The position numbers were made by a program, and so were the translations under genes. The notes below the pieces were generated by a model, which worked only from the letters and a program-made list of their open reading frames with translations, ran no database searches and was not told the DNA's origin. Positions 6,142 through 11,084 of a stretch of 11,084 nucleotides of DNA are shown here, piece by piece (the first letter of the stretch is position 1; each line of letters begins with the position of its first letter). The stretch spans positions 1 through 11,084 of the forward strand of contig NZHH01000063.1 of the NCBI GenBank assembly GCA_002691245.1, written 5' to 3'. The stretch comes from Methylaequor sp002691245 (lineage in GTDB: Bacteria; Pseudomonadota; Alphaproteobacteria; Methylaequorales; Methylaequoraceae).

Positions 6142-7482
6142 AAACTAATAACTTTCAAAAAAAAAATACCGAAAAAAGATTCTTTGTCTTTTAAAACTTT
6201 TTTTATCTCCATTTTAGCNGATCCAACAAGNTCCCTAAANTCTTCNATNGAATATTTATANGANTTTTCAGTATGTATAGTCTCACCAACTTTAAAAGTT
6301 ATGNGATTATTCATGAAATTTACTGAATGATTTCTATTACTAACTAAATGCATCTCCACNCTACTTTCTTCATTGTTAAAAAAAGCTTTATGNTTAAAAT
6401 TNTCTGAATCAAAATAAGTATTAAATTTTTTATTTANACCATTTAAGATATTTTTATTAAATAATTCAGTTACACCCTCTGAGTCATTATAGGCCNTCTC
6501 AATTATTTTTTTATCTTTTTTAAGNTCNACCCCNACAATTAAATAATTATNTTTTCCTAAAATCATTGAAAAACTTTTTAATAATTTTTTTGCTTCATCT
6601 GGACANTAATTTCCAATTGTTGANCCTGGAAAAAAACCAATCTTTTTTTTCTTATTATTTNTAAACTTTTTTATTAATTGGATTTGGTTAAAATCAGCAC
6701 AAATAGCTTTTACTTTTAAATTTGGAAAATATTTTGCTGAGTGAAGTGCATTTTTAAATAGAAAATCTTTACTTATATCAATAGGAACATATTCACATGG
6801 TTTTTTTAGTGACTTTAACAGCTTTTTTATTTTTTTATTTGATCCACTACCAAACTCAATTACAGACGAATTAGANGGAAAATAATCATNAAATTCTTTG
6901 CTANTNTCTTCTAAAATTTCCATTTCTTTATGGGTTGGATAATAGTCTTTTAATTTTGTAATTTTATCAAATAAAATAGATCCGGTCTCATCGTAAAAGA
7001 ATTTTGAACTGATTTTTTTTTGTTGTTTATCTAGAAGACCATCTAACACTTCAGAGGTATCGTTTTCAATTGTATTGCAAAGATTATGATAACTTATATT
7101 ATCTTCATTCATAATAAGTCTTCTATAAGTCTCAAACCTGAAAATTGCCATCTATTGTGAGGATAATAAAAGTTTCTATAAGATGATCTAATATGATTTT
7201 TCGACGTAGCAAATGAACCACCTTTAAGAACAAATTGGTTACACATAAATTTACTNTTGTATTCCATTAGTTCCTTTTTGTATGGTTTATAATTTTTATA
7301 AGGTGCATAGTTACTTGAGGTCCATAACCAAAGATTGCCATAAAGTGAATTGAAATAAGTTGAATTTTTGTAACTAACCTCCATAAAATTATTTTTTTCT
7401 AAAAGATTTCCTTTTTTACTTTGTAGTTTCAATAAATATTCAATTTCTAATTCAGATGGTAATCTTAATCTTTTATATTTTN
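5530..7482. other. Block of 42 isolated ambiguous bases
   Basis: All n characters in the window lie here: 16 in the class-V enzyme gene, 24 in egtD and 2 in egtB. Each is a single base, never a run, and no reading frame is disturbed. By my count 28 are at codon position 3, 8 at position 2 and 6 at position 1. About 20 of them fall within 5932-6264, around the egtD/egtE junction. Many do not change the amino acid, for example GGN, TCN, GTN and possible YTA leucines. Confidence 0.9.
6138..7112 (-). CDS. egtD: L-histidine N-alpha-methyltransferase EgtD
   Basis: EgtD trimethylates histidine to hercynine with three SAM, the first step of ergothioneine synthesis. I place the start at ATG 7112, where ATGA overlaps the egtB stop, giving 324 residues. 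A frame extends upstream to ATG 7151 but lies inside egtB. With this start, residues line up closely with mycobacterial EgtD as I recall it. FFYDETGS gives Y40, YYPT gives Y58, and the SAM motif EFGSGSNKK starts at 86. GSTIGN gives Asn168 and AYND gives Tyr208. HTE(N/K)SYKY gives Glu282 and Ser284, the histidine-binding pair. Ambiguous codons in GVDLKKD and FFPGST resolve to the expected residues. One codon, TAN at 6604-6606, must be TAT or TAC to keep the frame open. Cytoplasmic. Confidence 0.93.
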   Translation of the reverse strand: MNEDNISYHNLCNTIENDTSEVLDGLLDKQQKKISSKFFYDETGSILFDKITKLKDYYPTHKEMEILEXXSKEFXDYFXSNSSVIEFGSGSNKKIKKLLKSLKKPCEYVPIDISKDFLFKNALHSAKYFPNLKVKAICADFNQIQLIKKFXNNKKKKIGFFPXSTIGNXCPDEAKKLLKSFSMILGKXNYLIXGXXLKKDKKIIEXAYNDSEGVTELFNKNILNGXNKKFNTYFDSXNFXHKAFFNNEESXVEMHLVSNRNHSVNFMNNXITFKVGETIHTEXXYKYXXEXFRXLVGXAKMEIKKVLKDKESFFGIFFLKVISF

Positions 7483-8356
7483 CGTAAGCACATGCTTCAT
7501 AAAAGCTTATATGCGAAACAGGTAATGCACTTTCAATTTTTTTCACACCATTCAAAGTAAAGTGGTGATTATTGTCCAACCAATAAAGTGGTCTAGTTAT
7601 ATTGTTTTTCTTAATATAATCCCATCCGTCAGATAGCCAGTATTCATGAGAATCGTAACCTCCATCATCTATAAATCTTCTCCATTCATCGTTACTAACA
7701 AAATTAGTTAACTTTAGTGGATCAATAGAACTGGTTCCTTTTGGCATCTCATTATCATAACAAAAAGTTTCTGCAGAACATCCATACTCAAATACCTTAA
7801 TTTTCTCCACAACAAATTCATTATTATGATTTTCAGAAAATTCTTTGACTGAGTTACCCTCCGAATAGGATGGTTTAAGAGGATTAGAGTAAAAAATATT
7901 TTTTATATCCATGAGAATTAATTCTTGATGTTGTTCTTCATGGTTTATTCCAATTTCAATAAGAAAATTTAAAGAATTATTAATTGTTAATAATTTACTT
8001 ATTTTTTCATCGATATAGTCTCTATATTTTAAAACCTCTTCTAAAAGAGGTCTATTTAAATATCCTCTTTTTTCTCTAGAATTAAATGGTCCAACACTAT
8101 TATAATAAGAATTAAAAATAAAATTAAAGTCGTTATCAAATATTTTGTAACCCTTAAGATAGGGAACAAGTAAAAAATTTTCAAAAAACCATGTGGTGTG
8201 GCCAAGATGCCACTTTATTGGACTTACAAAATCATTAGTTTGTATAACCATATCCTCTGAGTGAAGATTAGAAATCAAATGATTTGTTTTTTTTCTAATT
8301 TTGATAAATTCATTTAACAATGAATTTTCTTTAAATTTCTTTAATGATCCGTCCAT
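7109..8356 (-). CDS. egtB: Ergothioneine biosynthesis sulfoxide synthase EgtB
   Basis: A 415-residue non-heme iron enzyme that couples hercynine to a thiol donor with O2. The N-terminal DinB-type domain carries the iron ligands: H53 in WHLGHTTWFFE, and H139 and H143 in NHEEQHQE. The C-terminal formylglycine-generating-enzyme fold runs from about 185, with SDGWDYI, RLPSELEIEYL, LYGNLWLWTSS (338-348), FVLKGGSF and RSSYRNFYYPHNRWQFSG (390-407). The ending RNFxxPxxRWQFSGxR and the NSYY pair (Y84, Y85) look like cysteine-using (type II) EgtB enzymes. Mycobacterial EgtB has an Asp after RNW that helps bind gamma-glutamylcysteine; here that place is Tyr397. These comparisons are from memory. First gene of the minus-strand operon, with 98 bases to acpS. 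Confidence 0.94.
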   Translation of the reverse strand: MDGSLKKFKENSLLNEFIKIRKKTNHLISNLHSEDMVIQTNDFVSPIKWHLGHTTWFFENFLLVPYLKGYKIFDNDFNFIFNSYYNSVGPFNSREKRGYLNRPLLEEVLKYRDYIDEKISKLLTINNSLNFLIEIGINHEEQHQELILMDIKNIFYSNPLKPSYSEGNSVKEFSENHNNEFVVEKIKVFEYGCSAETFCYDNEMPKGTSSIDPLKLTNFVSNDEWRRFIDDGGYDSHEYWLSDGWDYIKKNNITRPLYWLDNNHHFTLNGVKKIESALPVSHISFYEACAYXKYKRLRLPSELEIEYLLKLQSKKGNLLEKNNFMEVSYKNSTYFNSLYGNLWLWTSSNYAPYKNYKPYKKELMEYXSKFMCNQFVLKGGSFATSKNHIRSSYRNFYYPHNRWQFSGLRLIEDLL

Positions 8357-8360
8357 AAAT

Positions 8361-8390
8361 GTATTATTAAATATTTTTTTTAGAAGTCAA
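8361..8390 (-). promoter_or_regulatory. Candidate promoter for the egtB-led operon
   Basis: In the 98-base gap between acpS and egtB, the minus strand has TTGACT at 8390-8385 (5 of 6 to the -35 consensus), a 16-base spacer, and AATAAT at 8368-8363 (5 of 6 to the -10 consensus). The expected start site, about 7 bases further, falls at or next to the egtB ATG at 8356, so the mRNA could be leaderless. No Shine-Dalgarno is seen before egtB, which agrees. The rest of the gap is plain AT-rich sequence without a clear hairpin terminator for acpS. Confidence 0.4.
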
Positions 8391-8454
8391 CTTTCTGTTT
8401 TTTATTACCAAAATTAAATTTGATTAACAAACATTTATTAATTAAGTATTTTTA

Positions 8455-8850
8455 TCAATAAATCAATATACTGGCTATACTTAATGCATAGTTTTTTTCA
8501 TGAGAAATAGAAACAGAAAGGACTGAATTATTTTCTTTTTTAAGTGTACAAAATAATTTTTTAGATTCGCCAACTAAATTAATTTCAGGTTTATTAAATT
8601 CATTATTAATTATTTCAATATTTTTATATGTAACTCCATTTCTAAATCCAAATCCCAGAGCTTTGCTTACAGCTTCTTTTGCTGCAAAAATACCAGATAA
8701 CTTTTCATTTCTTTTTTCTCTTGCGATGTAATTAAAATTTAGTATTTCATTATCAGACAAAATTTTATTCAAAAAAATTTTTCCATACAATGAGATTAAT
8801 CTTTTAATTCTCTTCTTTTCTATAATGTCTATACCTTGTGAAAAATACAT
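8455..8850 (-). CDS. acpS: Holo-[acyl-carrier-protein] synthase AcpS
   Basis: A 131-residue phosphopantetheinyl transferase of the AcpS type. It moves the 4'-phosphopantetheine arm of CoA to the serine of apo-ACP, needed for fatty acid and lipid A synthesis. The first block GIDII carries the metal-binding Asp8, FAAKEAVSKALG (55-66) carries Glu59, and SVSISHE (112-118) is the C-terminal block, all in their usual places. Length is normal for the family. The gene lies 23 bases after the LhgO-type stop on the same strand, with a clear ribosome binding site. In many Alphaproteobacteria acpS sits near lepB, rnc and pdxJ; none of these is here, so the location is less usual. Cytoplasmic. Confidence 0.93.
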   Translation of the reverse strand: MYFSQGIDIIEKKRIKRLISLYGKIFLNKILSDNEILNFNYIAREKRNEKLSGIFAAKEAVSKALGFGFRNGVTYKNIEIINNEFNKPEINLVGESKKLFCTLKKENNSVLSVSISHEKNYALSIASILIY

Positions 8851-8861
8851 TACTTAATTTA

Positions 8862-8867
8862 TCACCT
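8862..8867 (-). promoter_or_regulatory. Ribosome binding site of acpS
   Basis: The minus strand reads AAAGGTGATA before acpS, with AGGTGA at 8867-8862 and 11 bases to the ATG at 8850. It is the clearest Shine-Dalgarno in the window; most other starts here have none. It supports the chosen start of acpS. Confidence 0.6.
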
Positions 8868-8873
8868 TTAAAT

Positions 8874-9983
8874 TTATTTGAAATATTTTTTACAATATTC
8901 TGCCACATAATTTCCGATTGGAATTGATGAAGTTAATCCAGGAGATTCAATGCCAAACAAATTTATTAAACCTTTAATTTTATGATCTTTAAATGTTTGA
9001 ATTATAAAATCATTACCTTCAACCTTTGTTCTTATGCCACAATAATCAATATCAGTTTTACTGTTTATTATATTGGGCCAGAACGCAGATATACATTTGA
9101 CGAATTTATTTATTATTTTTCCATTCATATTGTAATTAATTTCTTTTATTTCTTCTTCATCTGGACCAAAGATCGTCTGATTACTTAAGTTTAAAGTTGA
9201 ATGTATACCCAACCCATCTTTTGATGGAAGTGGATAAATCAATCTTTTAAATGGTGATTTCCCAAATAATTTTATATAATTTCCTTTCAAATACTTAACA
9301 TTTGGTACAAAGAATTTCTTTTTTTTCATAATTCCCCCCGCCAATATATGACTATTTAGACCAGCACTATTTACAAATATTTTCGTTGAATAACTTTCTG
9401 TATTGTTTATAGAAAAAATTATTGATTCATTTACAACATCTACAATTCCAACTTTACTATTATAAACTACTCTTCCATTATTTTTTTCTAAATCAGCAAT
9501 GAAGTTCAGCATCAAATCATGAACATCAATTATTCCTGTACTATCAGAAAGCAACGCAGAATGACACTCAAGATTTGGTTCAATAAGTTTTACCTCTTTA
9601 TAATTCATGTGTTTAAGAATTATATTATTTTTTCTAGCATTTGTTTGTAAATCAAAAAGCTTTTTACTTTCTTTATAATTTCTAGCAAATATTATCTTTC
9701 CGCATTTTTTATGATTTATATTTCTTTTTGAAGCATATTCATATAATGCTTTATTTCCTTCTCTACAAAACGTTGATTTTAATGATGCTTGATTATAATA
9801 AATCCCAGCGTGTATAACGCCACTATTTCTAGAGCTAGTTTCTTGACCAAAAACACTCTTTGATTCAAGAACTGTAACTTGAAAACCAGATTTAGATAAA
9901 CTTCTAGCAATTGATAAACCAACAACTCCAGCTCCTACTACAACACAATCAAAATCATGTTTTGTATATTGACTAACTTTCAT
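8874..9983 (-). CDS. lhgO: LhgO-type FAD-dependent oxidoreductase (putative L-2-hydroxyglutarate oxidase)
   Basis: A 369-residue flavoprotein of the DAO superfamily. The Rossmann motif VVVGAGVVGLSIA is at 14-26, and E40 at the end of VTVLE should bind the FAD ribose. Family blocks follow: SRNSGVIHAGIYY (51-63), LKSTFCREGN, KCGKIIFA (93-100), VNSAGLNS (204-211), YPLPSKDGLGIHSTL (250-264), FGPDEE, YCGIRTK (314-320) and FGIESPGLTSS (343-353). These match L-2-hydroxyglutarate dehydrogenase/oxidase, which returns the dead-end metabolite L-2-hydroxyglutarate to 2-oxoglutarate. The protein is somewhat shorter than E. coli LhgO (about 420), so substrate is an inference; short relatives of the same group may act on other 2-hydroxy acids. 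Its ATG at 9983 overlaps the upstream glycosyltransferase stop by 11 bases, so the two are probably cotranscribed. Confidence 0.8.
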   Translation of the reverse strand: MKVSQYTKHDFDCVVVGAGVVGLSIARSLSKSGFQVTVLESKSVFGQETSSRNSGVIHAGIYYNQASLKSTFCREGNKALYEYASKRNINHKKCGKIIFARNYKESKKLFDLQTNARKNNIILKHMNYKEVKLIEPNLECHSALLSDSTGIIDVHDLMLNFIADLEKNNGRVVYNSKVGIVDVVNESIIFSINNTESYSTKIFVNSAGLNSHILAGGIMKKKKFFVPNVKYLKGNYIKLFGKSPFKRLIYPLPSKDGLGIHSTLNLSNQTIFGPDEEEIKEINYNMNGKIINKFVKCISAFWPNIINSKTDIDYCGIRTKVEGNDFIIQTFKDHKIKGLINLFGIESPGLTSSIPIGNYVAEYCKKYFK

Positions 9984-11084
9984 TATCGAAATAGTTAAGA
10001 TTTCTTTTTTCTTTACTAATCAAGTCATTAATAAAAAAGACTACAATCAATAATATTAATGGATAAACAGGCATTAAATACCTTGGGGTACCGATGTTCA
10101 CAGTAGAAACAAAAATTAGATGAATTTGAACAGACAAAACCAAAAAAATTAAAGAAATATATTTTCTAGGATATTTGAATAATCCATAAATATGGTTTAT
10201 TAAGATAATCAAAAGTAGGAACATGAGAGATAAAAAGAATAATAAATTAATTTTTAAAAGATTTTGATTTGGTGAATAAATATTTGACGAGGATTTTTTT
10301 AGCAACTCACTAATATAAGTGTCTTCATTTTTATTTTCTAAATCTATGAAATCAAGAAATATATTTTTAGATCCAGGTGTCCATAACGAAAAATAATGCG
10401 CTAAACTTAACTTTAAATATTCAAATGGATATTTAGAAATAATACTTAAAAATATTTCCTTCTGATTAAGGTATTCATCTTCTAAATAAATTTTGTCAAA
10501 AATAACAGTCACATTTAACTTTTTCCAAATTTTATCTGATATTTGGAATTGTCCAACAACTTCAAAGTCTGAAATTAAATTTGCTTTAAGTACTGGATTT
10601 TTGATTTGTTTCAGGAATTGATTTACCTTAACTGATTCTTTCTGAATTTCAAATAAATAAGGTCTTATCTTTTCGTCAAAATCTTTTAATTCAAAAGAGT
10701 TTGTTCCGGTAAGCATAAAAATTTTTCCAAAATATATTTTATCTAGTTGAGAACCACGAATATCATTAGTTTTAAAAAAATAATAATTTTCTATTAAGGG
10801 TAGTAAAATAAAGCCAATTAAAAAGAATATAATTTTATTCTTTTGACCTAAACATAAAAAAATTAAAGTTAGAAAAAAACTTATTATGATTCCTTCATGT
10901 TTTATTGATATTATTCCCCCAAGACAAATACCTAATAGAATACAAAAGGACCTAGTTTTTTGTTTTTTTAGAAGAATTGCAATAGCAATGTTTATAAGAC
11001 TAAAGAAAAATGATTCAGTTAATACTATTTTACAAAAAGAAGTATAAAAAATATTTAAAACTAATAGAAAATAAAAAATTATAA
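9973..11084 (-). CDS. Multi-span GT-C-type glycosyltransferase, C-terminal part (5' end beyond window)
   Basis: The frame ending at 9973 (TAG) stays open to the right edge, giving 369 residues without a start; the ATG at 10716 is internal. The part nearest the edge is a series of membrane spans with CKIVLTESFFFSLINIAIAI, then short basic loops (KKQKTR), CILLGICLGG and ISIKHEGIIIS. It is followed by more spans and a soluble loop from about LTGTNSFELKD to SSSNIYSPNQN. Two or three spans follow, ending with GTPRYLMPVYPLILL near the C-terminus. The TESxFF and KHEG pattern in the early spans and the late PRYLxPxYP match ArnT/PMT-like (GT39 and relatives) enzymes that use polyprenyl-phosphate sugars at the periplasmic side. 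The catalytic first loop lies beyond the edge, so the substrate cannot be judged. Confidence 0.68.
   Translation of the reverse strand, partial: IIFYFLLVLNIFYTSFCKIVLTESFFFSLINIAIAILLKKQKTRSFCILLGICLGGIISIKHEGIIISFFLTLIFLCLGQKNKIIFFLIGFILLPLIENYYFFKTNDIRGSQLDKIYFGKIFMLTGTNSFELKDFDEKIRPYLFEIQKESVKVNQFLKQIKNPVLKANLISDFEVVGQFQISDKIWKKLNVTVIFDKIYLEDEYLNQKEIFLSIISKYPFEYLKLSLAHYFSLWTPGSKNIFLDFIDLENKNEDTYISELLKKSSSNIYSPNQNLLKINLLFFLSLMFLLLIILINHIYGLFKYPRKYISLIFLVLSVQIHLIFVSTVNIGTPRYLMPVYPLILLIVVFFINDLISKEKRNLNYFDNES

Larger units (their letters stand above)
2983..8356 (-). other. Six-gene minus-strand operon, egtB to ELM1 family
   Basis: Spacing supports a single transcript: egtB/egtD overlap as ATGA, egtD/egtE overlap as TTGA, then gaps of 14 and 15 bases, then a 26-base overlap between the PAP2 frame and the ELM1-family gene. 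The only gap large enough for a promoter is upstream of egtB. The unit joins ergothioneine synthesis to three envelope or membrane genes. Confidence 0.7.

Noticed and set aside
7113..7151. Longer egtD start at ATG 7151
   Set aside because: It lies wholly within egtB; the ATGA start at 7112 gives the normal length and places the Glu282/Ser284 pair at the positions known for EgtD.
7109..8356. OvoA (ovothiol) or SenA (selenoneine) instead of EgtB
   Set aside because: There is no fused C-terminal methyltransferase as in OvoA, and no senB or senC neighbours; a separate EgtD follows, so ergothioneine is the better reading.
9973..10716. Independent 247-residue gene starting at ATG 10716
   Set aside because: The frame is open upstream to the window edge with continuous membrane spans, so this ATG is internal to a larger glycosyltransferase gene.
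1..11084. CRISPR arrays, tRNA genes, IS elements, phage or defence genes
   Set aside because: No regular direct repeats, cloverleaf patterns, transposase or integrase motifs were seen on either strand.

Overview
This window looks like a piece of a streamlined, very AT-rich alphaproteobacterial genome, most likely a marine planktonic lineage of the SAR11/HIMB59/AEGEAN-169 type. That placement is inference. It rests on low G+C by eye, almost no intergenic space, mostly SD-less starts, and an ELM1-family protein next to LpxL and PAP2 envelope genes, which is typical of Alphaproteobacteria. No rRNA, tRNA, CRISPR array, insertion sequence or integrase was seen.

Left part (1-2986). A truncated AmpG-like MFS transporter runs off the left edge (minus). 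It is divergent from a small exported protein of unknown function at 236-628 (plus), and a palindromic ATTATAAT -10 box lies between them. Next come an MlaF-like ABC ATPase (minus) with Ser in place of the H-loop His, then a plus-strand pair: a SUMT (cobA-type) methyltransferase and an LpxL-type lipid A acyltransferase.

Centre (2983-8356, minus strand). Six tightly packed genes read egtB - egtD - egtE-like - psiE-like - PAP2 phosphatase - ELM1 family, with 4-nt start/stop overlaps between the first three. The first three form an apparent ergothioneine pathway: EgtD makes hercynine from histidine, EgtB attaches a sulfur donor oxidatively, and a class-V PLP enzyme would cleave the C-S bond. No egtC or egtA is present, and the EgtB C-terminal motif resembles the cysteine-using type, which suggests a short pathway. 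The last three genes are envelope or membrane genes. The PAP2 gene is interrupted by an in-frame amber codon where the family normally has Trp, inside its first catalytic motif.

Right part (8455-11084, minus strand). AcpS (phosphopantetheinyl transferase), an LhgO-type FAD oxidoreductase, and the C-terminal 369 residues of a multi-membrane-span GT-C glycosyltransferase that enters from the right edge.

All 42 ambiguous bases (n) lie at 5530-7482, inside the egt genes. 28 of the 42 fall at third codon positions and none breaks a frame, so they look like merged natural alleles rather than random sequencing error.
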